This document shows positions 26,588 to 35,715 of a DNA stretch of 64,000 nt, one piece after another. Position 1 is the first letter of the stretch. The number at the start of each line of letters is the position of its first letter. Source of the stretch: Alkalicoccobacillus plakortidis (GTDB taxonomy: Bacteria; Bacillota; Bacilli; Bacillales; Bacillaceae_D); the NCBI RefSeq assembly GCF_023703085.1, contig NZ_JAMQJY010000002.1, forward strand, positions 372,001 through 436,000. The letters run 5' to 3'. The notes under the pieces are model-generated. The model was not told the DNA's origin, ran no database searches, and saw only the letters and a list, made by a program, of their open reading frames with translations. A program made the translations under genes and the position numbers.

Positions 26588-27562
26588 ATGCAGATGGTAA
26601 GCATCCGAGATATCGCAAAAAAGGCGGGCGTCTCCGTGACGTCCGTCTCATATGCGCTTAATGGTAATCCGAAAGTTTCCAAAAAGACAACAGAGCACAT
26701 TAAACAAATTGCAAATGAATTGAATTATCGTCCGAATGCGGCAGCACGAACACTAAAGACACGACTCACAAAAAAAATAGGTATCTTTATCCGCGAGGAC
26801 CGGGGGATTTTTTTTGGTGATATTCTTTCAGGTGTCATTGAAATTTGTTCAAAGATTGGCTATGACGCTGTGGTTTGTACTGGTGAAAATGCATTAGATT
26901 CACTTGATAATGGCTCAGTAGATGGCGGTCTTATCATGGATAACCGCATTACAACTGAAGAAATTATGCGGTTAGCGGATGCTGGTAGGAAGCTTGTTGT
27001 GCTAGATCGTACCTTTTATCATAAACACGTTCGCCAGGTTCTGTTAGACAATGAAAATGGTGTAAGGCAAATGGTTAGTCATCTCATTACGTTACCTTCT
27101 AAAAAAACATACATAGTTTCAGGTAGCGCCAAAAACTTCGATAGTCAGGAACGAGTGAAAAGTGCACGTAAGGCTTTTGCTGAACTTGCCCCTCAACACC
27201 CGATCGAAGTTCTCGACGGAATGTTTAATTTAAACGGTGGCTTAGATGCTGCAAAAAAAATTGAGAAGGATTGGTCAGAGAGTCCAATCTCAGTCTTTGC
27301 CCTCTCGGATAGTACGGCTGTTGGAATGCAACAGTATTTTCAACAAAACAACTATTACATTGGAAAAGATATCCTCCTTTCTGGCTTTGATAATAGTCTA
27401 TTGAGTCAATATGTTACTCCTTCCTTAACCACCGTTGACTATTCGACAAAACGTTGGGGTGAGGAAGCAGCAAAGGTTTTACTTCAGCTAATCTCCGGTG
27501 AAGAAGCGCATCATAAACTGATTCCAACAACATTAAAAACTAGGACCTCAACTACGGGATAA
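26588..27562 (+). CDS. LacI family transcriptional regulator
   Basis: A 324-residue repressor. Residues 4-50 are the LacI helix-turn-helix plus hinge (SIRDIAKKAGVSVTSVSYAL, YRPNAAARTLKT); the rest is the periplasmic-binding-protein-like sugar sensor, ending in SLTTVDYSTKRWGEEAA. GAGGAGG precedes the ATG. It stands directly upstream of a GH3 glycosidase and a sugar ABC importer whose promoter region has two GTGAAACGTTT operators, so it most likely controls that operon in response to a sugar. Divergent from gatCAB. Confidence 0.9.
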   Translation: MQMVSIRDIAKKAGVSVTSVSYALNGNPKVSKKTTEHIKQIANELNYRPNAAARTLKTRLTKKIGIFIREDRGIFFGDILSGVIEICSKIGYDAVVCTGENALDSLDNGSVDGGLIMDNRITTEEIMRLADAGRKLVVLDRTFYHKHVRQVLLDNENGVRQMVSHLITLPSKKTYIVSGSAKNFDSQERVKSARKAFAELAPQHPIEVLDGMFNLNGGLDAAKKIEKDWSESPISVFALSDSTAVGMQQYFQQNNYYIGKDILLSGFDNSLLSQYVTPSLTTVDYSTKRWGEEAAKVLLQLISGEEAHHKLIPTTLKTRTSTTG

Positions 27563-27592
27563 AGCTCGTACATGAGGTCTTTTTATTTTTCT
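27543..27592 (+). terminator. Terminator overlapping the end of the lacI-type gene
   Basis: GACCTCA pairs with TGAGGTC across a 22-base loop region that contains the stop codon, followed by TTTTTATTTTT. Confidence 0.7.
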
Positions 27593-27638
27593 CTTGCTTT
27601 TGAATTCTGTATAGACTTATACTGTAATCAATCAAACA

Positions 27639-27654
27639 GGTGAAACGTTTAAAC
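27639..27654. promoter_or_regulatory. Upstream LacI-family operator
   Basis: GGTGAAACGTTTAAAC, a near-copy of the perfect palindrome at 27705-27718. The two centres are 65 bp apart, about six helical turns, and flank the A+T-rich promoter region, a layout suited to repression by looping. Confidence 0.7.
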
Positions 27655-27704
27655 TAATATTAAACAATATAAATCCCTTATTATTATATTTTTTTACCTA
27701 AAAG

Positions 27705-27718
27705 GTGAAACGTTTCAC
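27705..27718. promoter_or_regulatory. Downstream LacI-family operator
   Basis: Perfect 14-bp palindrome GTGAAACGTTTCAC, 26 bp before the GH3 start codon. It lacks the spacing of a standard 14-bp cre and is better read as the operator of the LacI-type regulator upstream, though CcpA binding cannot be excluded. Confidence 0.75.
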
Positions 27719-27743
27719 TAATTATTTATTTAAGAGGTGTCCT

Positions 27744-29906
27744 ATGGAGAGACAGAAAGTAAAGCAACTTTTGTCAGAAATGACGATCGAAGAAAAAGTA
27801 GGTCAGCTCACTCAATTTGCTGGTTTGTTTTATTCCACGCAAACAAATGATGTTCCTGTTACCGGACCTGTAGACTTCCCAGTGAATGATGAAATCATTG
27901 AGACCAGTGGCTCAGTTCTTGGAATTGCTGGTGCAAAAAAGCTAATTGACATTCAAAAAACTTATCTTGAAAAAAGCAGACTTAACATTCCACTTCTTTT
28001 TATGGCAGATGTCATTAATGGTTTTGAAACCATTTTCCCTATTCCACTTGGTCTTGGTGCAACCTGGGAACCTAGTTTAATCGAAGAATTGCAAGCGGTT
28101 TCAGCTAAAGAAGCAACAAGTGCTGGTCTTCATGTTAGTTTTGCGCCAATGGCTGACCTAGTTCGCGACCCACGTTGGGGCAGAGTGATGGAATCAACAG
28201 GTGAGGACCCCTATTTGAATGGGCTATTTGCAGAAGCAACCGTTCGTGGCTTACAAGGAGAAGACTTAACTCAAAACAGCGAACATCTTGCGGCTTGTGT
28301 AAAACATTTTGCTGCATACGGTGCTGCTGAAGGTGGTCGTGATTACAATACTGTTGATGTATCAGAGCGTGAGCTGAGAGAAATGCATATGCCAGCATAC
28401 AAAGCCGCACTTGAAGCCGGTGTAAAACTTGTCATGACTGCATTTAATACCGTCCATTCTGTCCCTGCTACTGGAAACCAAGCTTTATTACGTGGAATGC
28501 TGAGAGAAGAGTATGGCTTTGAAGGGCTTGTAATCTCTGACTTTGGAGCTGTACAAGAGCTAATCCCCCATGGAGTTGCTGAAGATGAAACCGAAGCTTC
28601 CAAAAAAGCTCTTCTGGCAGGTGTTGATATTGATATGATGAGTTTATGTTACTCGCATTCACTTACCCAGTTGATTAAAGAAAAAAAGCTAGACGAATCC
28701 CTGCTTAACGAAGCAGTTGAACGTGTGCTTCATTTAAAAAACGATCTTGGTTTGTTTGAAGATCCGTATCGTGGAACAAGTGAAAAAAGAGAAAAAAGTA
28801 CATTAGGTCATGCCTCTCACAAAGAATTAGCAAGAACAGTCGCAGAAAAAAGTTCTGTGCTCTTAAAAAATAATGATATTCTGCCGCTTACTAAAGAAAC
28901 AACGATTGCCCTAGTTGGCCCTTACGCAGATAATAATGACCTGCTTGGAGAGTGGTCTATCTTTGGGAACATGGATGAAACGGCTACATTAAAGGACAAG
29001 TTGCAAGAGGCTTTCCCTACTCTTACCTTTGCAAAAGGATCTGATCTTTATGAACGGAATCAAGATTTGCTAGAAGAAGCGATCCATTCGGCAACTCATG
29101 CTGATGTCGTTGTCCTTGCATTAGGAGAGGGGCGAGATCGCAGTGGAGAAGGCCGGAGTCGGTCATCTATCACACTATCACCCTCTCAAATAGAGTTAGC
29201 AAAAAAAATCAGCGAGTTAGGAAAACCAGTGGTTGTCACTTTATTCAATGCACGTCCTATTGATCTTACAGAATTAGAACCTTATGTTGATGCCATTTTG
29301 GAATGCTGGCATCCGGGATCAGAAGGGGCTTCAGCCATTGTCAATCTATTAATTGGTGATGCCAATCCAAGTGGCAAGCTAACGATGTCTTTCCCTAGAG
29401 CTACCGGACAGATACCCGTTTACTACAATGCCTATAATACAGGCAGGCCATTACCAGCAGGAAGTGAAGAACGATTTTTCTCACGTTATATCGACATTCC
29501 GAATGAACCCCTTTATCCATTTGGTTATGGATTAAGTTACGCTTCTTTTGAGTACAGTGAAGCCCGCTCAAATGGGGACAAATTCGATAGAAAACAAACG
29601 TTACAAGTAGAAATTGATGTCACCAACACCTGTAATGTAGAAGGTGAAGAGATTGTTCAACTCTATATCCAAGACCCAGTTGCAGAAGTGACTCGTCCTG
29701 TGAAGGAACTAAAAGGATTTAAAAAAATCACATTAGCACCAAATGAGACAAAAACCGTTTCGTTTGAAATAAGTGAACCGATGCTAAGGTATCATCATAG
29801 TGACTTATCCTATTCAAGTGATCCAGGAACATTTTATGTATTTATAAACGGTAGCAGTAATTGTACGGATACAAACAAACTTACTATTACACTTACAGAA
29901 GCATAA
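27744..29906 (+). CDS. Glycoside hydrolase family 3 beta-glucosidase
   Basis: A 720-residue family-3 enzyme (BglX-like), expected to remove terminal beta-D-glucosyl (or xylosyl) residues. The TIM barrel holds FAPMADLVRDPRWGR, CVKHFAAYGAAEGGRDYN and the nucleophile Asp in VISDFGAV near residue 265. The second alpha/beta domain holds ALVGPYADNNDLLGEW and ALGEGRDRSGEGRSRS; a fibronectin-III-like domain closes the protein. No signal peptide, so cytoplasmic, acting on oligosaccharides brought in by the downstream importer. Start at ATG 27744 with AGAGGTG upstream; the GTG at 27705 lies inside the operator. Confidence 0.92.
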   Translation: MERQKVKQLLSEMTIEEKVGQLTQFAGLFYSTQTNDVPVTGPVDFPVNDEIIETSGSVLGIAGAKKLIDIQKTYLEKSRLNIPLLFMADVINGFETIFPIPLGLGATWEPSLIEELQAVSAKEATSAGLHVSFAPMADLVRDPRWGRVMESTGEDPYLNGLFAEATVRGLQGEDLTQNSEHLAACVKHFAAYGAAEGGRDYNTVDVSERELREMHMPAYKAALEAGVKLVMTAFNTVHSVPATGNQALLRGMLREEYGFEGLVISDFGAVQELIPHGVAEDETEASKKALLAGVDIDMMSLCYSHSLTQLIKEKKLDESLLNEAVERVLHLKNDLGLFEDPYRGTSEKREKSTLGHASHKELARTVAEKSSVLLKNNDILPLTKETTIALVGPYADNNDLLGEWSIFGNMDETATLKDKLQEAFPTLTFAKGSDLYERNQDLLEEAIHSATHADVVVLALGEGRDRSGEGRSRSSITLSPSQIELAKKISELGKPVVVTLFNARPIDLTELEPYVDAILECWHPGSEGASAIVNLLIGDANPSGKLTMSFPRATGQIPVYYNAYNTGRPLPAGSEERFFSRYIDIPNEPLYPFGYGLSYASFEYSEARSNGDKFDRKQTLQVEIDVTNTCNVEGEEIVQLYIQDPVAEVTRPVKELKGFKKITLAPNETKTVSFEISEPMLRYHHSDLSYSSDPGTFYVFINGSSNCTDTNKLTITLTEA

Positions 29907-29926
29907 CAAAAAAGGGGGCAGGAAAA

Positions 29927-31157
29927 GTGAAGACGAAAATAGCTCTTACAACAGCTCTTGTATTAACCGTTCTTGGAGGATGCTCAAACGAAAATGAAAA
30001 TGAGATCACACTTGATGTTTGGGCGATCGGGTGGGAAGCAGAACAGTTAGTAAATGAAGGCTACATTCTAGCATTTGAAGAAGAGAACCCTGGAGTAAAG
30101 GTTAATCTTCAAGCTATTCCTTGGGACAATATCTACGATAATCTATTAACTGCGGTTGCTTCAGGAAGTGGACCAGATGTTGTTCAGGTTGGATCTTCCT
30201 ACATGGCTGACTTTTCAAGTACAGGATCGTTTCTTCCACTAGATGATTATGTCGATGAGTATCCTAATCTTGATCCTTCACACTTTTTTGATGGTGCTGT
30301 TGATTCAGCTGTTTATAATGGAGAGTTAATGGCTGTACCTTGGTATGTAGAAACTCGTGTTCTTTTTTACCGGACAGACTTGCTTGCTGAGGTTGGCTAT
30401 CCAGATGGTCCAGATACATGGGAAGAGCTCTATGATGCTGCCAAAGCACTCTATAATCGGGGAGACGGCTTATATGGGATGACTTTACCTGAGAATGATG
30501 ATACTATCCCCTACATTTTCGCATGGCAAAATGGGGTAGAGTTTGAAACAGAGGACAAAGGTGTAGATTTCTCTGATCCAGCATTTATTGAATCAGTTGA
30601 GTATTATACTCGTTTCTTTAAAGAAGATCTTGCTCCTCTTGGATTAGGTTTAGACCCTATGCAATCCTTTGTTGATGGAATTCAACCTATGTTCTTTGAG
30701 CCACCATTCCGCTATCAGCAATTGATTGATAACTACCCTGATTTTGATGAGTGGGACACAAAAATGATGCCAGGAAAAGAAAATAACGACTCTGTTATTG
30801 GTGGTTCAAACATGGCTGTTTTTGAATGGACGGAACACCCTGACGAAGCCGTTTCCTTTCTCTCTTATTTGACAGACCGGCAAACACAAATTGATTACTT
30901 TAAGGATGTAAAAGTCCTGCCTCCTAGAATAGACGCTTGGGAGGATCCAGCTTTGCAGGAAGATGAGAGACTTTACAGATATTATGAGCAGCTTCAGCAC
31001 TCCAGAGCACAGCCCCAGGTTTTAAACTGGAATCGTATCAATGACGAATGGAAACGCTCAGAGCAGCGAATAACCAGAGCTTGGTTATTCAGTTGAAGAG
31101 GAGATTAACGATTTCCGTTCTCGTATTGAACCTATGATTGTTACCGATGATGAATAA
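29927..31157 (+). CDS. Sugar ABC transporter substrate-binding lipoprotein (frameshifted near its end)
   Basis: Family-1 solute-binding lipoprotein, about 409 residues, anchored by the lipobox LGGC near residue 19. The mature protein has LDVWAIGWEAEQL, GPDVVQVGSSYMADF and GGSNMAVFEWTEHPDEA, typical of oligosaccharide binders. The last 25 residues are in another frame: GCTTGG at 31079-31084 should be GCTGG, giving ITRAGYSVEEEINDF and a stop at 31157. GTG start with AAGGGGG upstream. It lies 20 bp after the GH3 gene and probably binds beta-gluco-oligosaccharides, by context. Confidence 0.87.
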
Positions 31158-31172
31158 AAGGGGGTAGCCAAA

Positions 31173-32099
31173 ATGGACATGGCTCGCAAAAAAGGATTCA
31201 AACCAAATCAGTCGATAAAAAGGCCGTTCAAGCCGGAGCCTTATTACTTTATCACACCAGCTATCGTGTTACTTATTGTGTTTGCTGTCTTACCAATTTT
31301 CATAGCACTTGTCATTAGCTTCACTGACATGGACTTACGCGGAATTTCAAACTGGTCAAACATCACATTCGTTGGCTTAGAAAACTACCGTGTGTTACTG
31401 TCTGATCCTATTTTTTGGACGTCGCTTTACAATACTTTTTTCTATGTTGTTATTGGTGTACCTTTAGTCATTCTTAGCTCACTAGGAGCTGCGTTACTCT
31501 TAAGCTATGGATCAAATAAACTCTTTCAATTCTTCAGAGTTATTTATTATATGCCTGCGATTACAAATATCGTTGCAATCGCTGTTATATGGGGATTCTT
31601 ATACAATGTTTCGTACGGTTTATTTAACCAAATTTTAGGTTTTATTAACGCAGGACCTATTCCATGGTTAGAGGATCCAACGATTGCTAAGCTGTCTCTC
31701 ATCCTCCTGGCTGTGTGGAAAGGGATTGGGATTAACATGCTCATCTATTTGGCTGCTTTACAGTCCATTCCAAAGGATTATTACGAAGCAGCAACAATCG
31801 ATGGGGCAAGTCGCACCCAGCAGTTCTTTAAAATTACTTTCCCACTTCTAGGATTTGCGACGTTTTTTATCACAGTAACAACGCTAATTGGTTGGTTACA
31901 ATTTTTTGAGGAACCATTTGTCATGACACAAGGCGGTCCATTAGATGGCACCATTTCAATCGCCCTGTTCATCTACCAAACTGGTTTTAGCTACAGTAAC
32001 TTTGGCTATGCTGCCGCCGCTTCATTTGTTCTTTTTATCATCATCATTATCGCGACGCTTATCCAATTTAAGCTACGTAGAAAACAAGAGGATATTTAA
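31173..32099 (+). CDS. Sugar ABC transporter permease (MalF type)
   Basis: A 308-residue six-helix permease. EAA loop EAATIDGASRTQQFFKITFP near residue 209, followed by TQGGPLDGTISIALFIYQ. AAAGGGG precedes the ATG. It lies 15 bp after the corrected end of the binding-protein gene and 12 bp before the second permease. Part of the GH3-linked importer; no ATPase in the operon. Confidence 0.9.
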   Translation: MDMARKKGFKPNQSIKRPFKPEPYYFITPAIVLLIVFAVLPIFIALVISFTDMDLRGISNWSNITFVGLENYRVLLSDPIFWTSLYNTFFYVVIGVPLVILSSLGAALLLSYGSNKLFQFFRVIYYMPAITNIVAIAVIWGFLYNVSYGLFNQILGFINAGPIPWLEDPTIAKLSLILLAVWKGIGINMLIYLAALQSIPKDYYEAATIDGASRTQQFFKITFPLLGFATFFITVTTLIGWLQFFEEPFVMTQGGPLDGTISIALFIYQTGFSYSNFGYAAAASFVLFIIIIIATLIQFKLRRKQEDI

Positions 32100-32111
32100 G
32101 GAGGTATTATC

Positions 32112-32939
32112 GTGGCTGTCAAACACCGTTCTAAAACAGAGGTAGGACTTGTAACCGCTTTACTGTTTCTTGTAGGATTTATCCTATCCATTCCTTTTTT
32201 GTGGATGCTGCTGTCAGCGTTTAAACCAAACACTGAATTGATTCAAATTCCAGTTCGTATACTCCCACAAACATGGACACTAGAAAACTTCACTCGACTA
32301 TTTACTGAAATGAACTTTGGTATTTATTTACGAAACACACTTATTCTCGTTGGGTGCTCCTTAATAGGATTGTTCTTTAACGCCATGGCTGGATATAGCT
32401 TTGCGAAATTTGATTTTAAGGGCAATCGACCATTATTCTTTTTAGTTCTAGCTACAATGATGATTCCTGGACAGGTAACCATGATCCCGGTATACCTGAT
32501 CTTAAATCAGTTTGGCTTAACGAACACGATGACAGGTATTGTCTTACCAGGTCTTATCGCGGCATTTAGTATCTTTTTGTTTAAACAATTTATGTCTACC
32601 ATTCCTGACGCCCTACTAGAAGCAGCAAGGTTAGATGGTGCTGGAGAATTTTATATCTTCTTTAAACTAGTTTTACCAATGGCTAAACCGATCTTAGCCG
32701 TGCAAGGAATTTTGGCTTTTATCGGAGCATGGAATAGCTTCCTATGGCCACTTATCGTCGCGAACTCACAAGACTTATACACACTCTCTGTTGGACTGGC
32801 CCTACTACAAGGACAAGCAGGCGAGAATTACGCTCTGCAAATGGCCGGATCCGCTGTTATGGTTGTACCAATTCTGATTGTCTTTGCGATTTTCCAAAAG
32901 TATATTGTCGACGGGTTTACAATGTCAGGAATTAAATAA
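32112..32939 (+). CDS. Sugar ABC transporter permease (MalG type)
   Basis: A 275-residue permease with six helices and the EAA loop EAARLDGAGEFYIFFKLVLP near residue 174; the C-terminal FAIFQKYIVDGFTMSGIK is typical of MalG-like subunits. GTG start with AAGGAGG 7 bases upstream. Last gene of the beta-glucoside operon, followed by a terminator and then array 3. Confidence 0.9.
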   Translation: MAVKHRSKTEVGLVTALLFLVGFILSIPFLWMLLSAFKPNTELIQIPVRILPQTWTLENFTRLFTEMNFGIYLRNTLILVGCSLIGLFFNAMAGYSFAKFDFKGNRPLFFLVLATMMIPGQVTMIPVYLILNQFGLTNTMTGIVLPGLIAAFSIFLFKQFMSTIPDALLEAARLDGAGEFYIFFKLVLPMAKPILAVQGILAFIGAWNSFLWPLIVANSQDLYTLSVGLALLQGQAGENYALQMAGSAVMVVPILIVFAIFQKYIVDGFTMSGIK

Positions 32940-32961
32940 TGAATTGAAGATTTCAGAGGAG

Positions 32962-32992
32962 CCAAATTGATCTTTGTCAATTTGGTTTTTTT
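32962..32992 (+). terminator. Terminator of the GH3/sugar importer operon
   Basis: Perfect stem CCAAATTG with CAATTTGG, loop of 8, then TTTTTTT. Confidence 0.9.
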
Positions 32993-33030
32993 GATGGGAC
33001 TGAGAGGAGAAAAGGGGAACGATTCCAGGA

Positions 33031-33629
33031 TACATCGGTTAGATTCGGGGCGCTATCGTTTTGATTTGGAGATCTATCGTTTCAATTGTCTCTCTATCGT
33101 TTTGATTTGGAGATCTATCGTTTCACTTTGTCTCTCTATCGTTTTGATTCAGGGGTCTATCGTTTCACTTTGTCCTCCATCGTTTTGATTCGGGGGTCTA
33201 TCGTTTCACTTTGTCCTCTATCGTTTTGATTCAGGGGGGTATCGTTTCACTTTGTCCTCTATCGTTTTGATTCGGAGGTCTATCGTTTCACTTTGTCCTC
33301 TATCGTTTTGATTCGGAGGTCTATCGTTTCACTTTGTCCTCCATCGCTTCAATCCACTCTCCATTGCCCCACTTTCATGCTCCATCGCTCCAATCCACGT
33401 CCCATTGCTCCACTTTCATGCTCCATGGCTCCAATCCACGTCCCATTGCTCCGCTTTCATGTTCCATCGCTCCAATCCACGTCCCATTGCTCCACTTTCA
33501 TGCTCCATCGCTCCAATCCACGTCCCATTGCTCCACTCTCATGCTCCATCGCTCCAATCCACATCCCATTGCTCCACTTTCATGCTCCATCGCTCCAATC
33601 CATCGCTCCAACCGCTCCACCCCCCCAAC
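33031..33629. repeat. Tail-to-tail intergenic array 3, 41-bp A-B dimers with a change of sequence type midway
   Basis: The 743-bp gap between convergent operons holds about 28 monomers. The left half alternates CTATCGTTTTGATTCGGAGG and CTATCGTTTCACTTTGTCC; the right half, from about 33341, alternates CCATCGCTCCAATCCACGTC and CCATTGCTCCACTTTCATGC. Monomers are 20-21 bp throughout, and the dimer register runs through the change without interruption. Pyrimidine-rich on the plus strand. Long open frames across it lack ribosome sites and I do not regard them as genes. Confidence 0.9.
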
Positions 33630-33665
33630 CAAAAACCCCGCCCACCTTCCCAGGCAGACGGGGTT
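33629..33665 (-). terminator. Terminator of nupNOPQ
   Basis: Minus-strand stem AACCCCG with CGGGGTT, extended internally, followed by TTTTTGG. Confidence 0.8.
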
Positions 33666-33682
33666 CTTCTCATATAGTTCTC

Positions 33683-34645
33683 TTATCTCGATCCCTTTAG
33701 ATACGCGGAGCCGAGGGCTTTTGGTCCTTCTGAGCGTCCGACAAATCCTGCTAGGGCGAGGATTGTTAAGACGTATGGTGCAATTAACAAGAAGACAGAT
33801 GGCACACTTGAGAGCATTGGAATCTGCGCTCCGGTTATGCTGAGTGCTTGGGCAAAGCCGAAGAAAAGTGCGGCTCCCATTGCACCAAGCGGATGCCATT
33901 TTCCAAAGATTAATGCGGCTAGTGCCATAAATCCTTGGCCGGCGATGGTTGTACCAGAGAAGTTTCCTGTAACGGTGACAGCCAGTGCTGCTCCTCCGAG
34001 TCCACCAAACGCACCACTGAGCATCACACCAATATAGCGCATACGTGTAACGTTAATTCCCATTGTATCAGCTGCCTGCGGGTGCTCACCAACGGAACGG
34101 ATACGTAAACCGAATGGGGTAAAATAAATCACAAAGTACACAACGATCGCAAGACCAATCGCGATAAATGAAGTGATATACGTATTGGAAAAGAACAAAG
34201 GTCCGATAAAAGGAATGTCGCTTAAGACCGGTACATCAAAACGGAAGAAACGGTTTTGGATGTAATCGGTTTGACCTTTATCATAAATTAATTTGATTAA
34301 GAACACACATAGACCAACTGCTAAAAGGTTCAGGGCTACACCACTTACTACTTGATCAGCACGAAAATGGATAGACGCAACGGCATGTGTGAGGGAGAAT
34401 AAGGCTCCTATCACAATCGCTGCGAGTAAACCTAGCCAAGTTGAAGCTGGTCCCATGCCTGCAGATTCAAGAGTCAGTGTTGTGACAATGGCTGAGAAGG
34501 CACCGACAACCATAAGTCCTTCTAGTCCAATGTTAATGACACCAGAACGTTCACTAAACAGTCCGCCAAGTGCGGTAAGCATAAGGGGAGCTGCAGCATA
34601 GATCGCAGCAGGAACAACAAGAGCTAAAATCGCCATAATACTCAT
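33683..34645 (-). CDS. nupQ: Nucleoside ABC transporter permease NupQ
   Basis: A 320-residue permease of the BPD_transp_2 (ribose/branched-chain amino acid) type, second channel subunit of the guanosine/nucleoside importer. MSIMAILALVVPAAIY, ALGGLFSERSGVINIGLEGLM and GTIAGQGFMALAALIFGKWHP are typical of YufQ-like proteins. The ATG at 34645 overlaps the nupP stop (TAATG) and has AAGGAGGGG upstream; the longer frame to 34690 is not supported. Last gene of the operon. Confidence 0.9.
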   Translation of the reverse strand: MSIMAILALVVPAAIYAAAPLMLTALGGLFSERSGVINIGLEGLMVVGAFSAIVTTLTLESAGMGPASTWLGLLAAIVIGALFSLTHAVASIHFRADQVVSGVALNLLAVGLCVFLIKLIYDKGQTDYIQNRFFRFDVPVLSDIPFIGPLFFSNTYITSFIAIGLAIVVYFVIYFTPFGLRIRSVGEHPQAADTMGINVTRMRYIGVMLSGAFGGLGGAALAVTVTGNFSGTTIAGQGFMALAALIFGKWHPLGAMGAALFFGFAQALSITGAQIPMLSSVPSVFLLIAPYVLTILALAGFVGRSEGPKALGSAYLKGSR

Positions 34646-35715
34646 TATTGATTCCCCTCCTTCTTTTTCTGAATTCGTAATAAGACCCATCTAATAATGT
34701 AGCTTGATGCAACAAAAAAGATGATTAGGGCAATCACAATATCGATTAGTTCCATTGGCACACCAGCTTGAGACTGCATAGTGGTTGCTCCTGATTTTAA
34801 GCCACCAAATAGGAACGCTGATAAGAAGATACCTAGTGATGAATTTGCACCTAAAAGAGCAACGGCAATTCCATCAAATCCGATATTGGTGAAACCTGTT
34901 AAGATCGACATATATCCATACATTCCTAGTCCTTGCATAGCTCCTGCTAGCCCGGCAAATGAACCAGAGATTAACATTGTAACGATCACATTACGGCCAA
35001 CACTCATTCCCGCATAACGAGATGCATGTTGGTTAAAACCAACTGAACGAAGCTCGTATCCAAGTGATGTTTTCCATAAAAGGAACCACATAAATAGACA
35101 CGCAAGAATCGCGACAATAATGCCGTAGTGAAGTCGTGAAAAATCGGTTATTGATTCTAGAAAATCAGACTGTAAGGAAGCGGTCGGCTGAATACTTTCC
35201 GTCCGTTCGCCTGGAACAATTAAATACGCACGAATAATCGAGTTCACAACATGATAACCAACGTAATTCATCATGATACAAACAATGACTTCATTTACAT
35301 GAAACTTTGCTTTTAAAAGTCCGGGTACAAACGCCCATAATGCTCCAGCTGCTGCCCCTGCCAAAATCGCAAGTGGCAAATGTACGATCATTGGCGCTTC
35401 TACAACGATCCCAACGTATACGGCCGCAAGCCAGCCAACTAAAACCTGTCCTTCTACACCGATGTTTAACAAACCAGCACGGTATGCAAACGCTACGGCT
35501 AGACCAGACAGAATTAACGGAGTCATCGCACGAACGGTTTCTCCAATGTAAAATGACTCACTAAAAATCCCATTAAATAACGCACTATATCCACCAATCG
35601 GATCATAACCGCTGACAAGCATAATAATGCCGCCAACAAACATGCCTAGAAAAATGGCGATGAGTGGGATGGCCACATTAAACAAGCGACCACGGCTCAT
35701 GAAAAACGACTTCAT
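34645..35715 (-). CDS. nupP: Nucleoside ABC transporter permease NupP
   Basis: A 356-residue permease, about eight to ten helices, first channel subunit. Markers: PLILSGLAVAFAYRAGLLNIG, VEGQVLVGWLAAVYVG, TGFTNIGFDGIAVALLG. It overlaps the ATPase gene by 4 bp and nupQ by 1 bp, so all three are translationally coupled. Confidence 0.9.
   Translation of the reverse strand: MKSFFMSRGRLFNVAIPLIAIFLGMFVGGIIMLVSGYDPIGGYSALFNGIFSESFYIGETVRAMTPLILSGLAVAFAYRAGLLNIGVEGQVLVGWLAAVYVGIVVEAPMIVHLPLAILAGAAAGALWAFVPGLLKAKFHVNEVIVCIMMNYVGYHVVNSIIRAYLIVPGERTESIQPTASLQSDFLESITDFSRLHYGIIVAILACLFMWFLLWKTSLGYELRSVGFNQHASRYAGMSVGRNVIVTMLISGSFAGLAGAMQGLGMYGYMSILTGFTNIGFDGIAVALLGANSSLGIFLSAFLFGGLKSGATTMQSQAGVPMELIDIVIALIIFFVASSYIIRWVLLRIQKKKEGNQ

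Noticed and set aside
27705..27743. GTG at 27705 as the start of the GH3 enzyme
   Set aside because: It lies inside the operator palindrome and has no ribosome site; ATG 27744 has AGAGGTG at good spacing.
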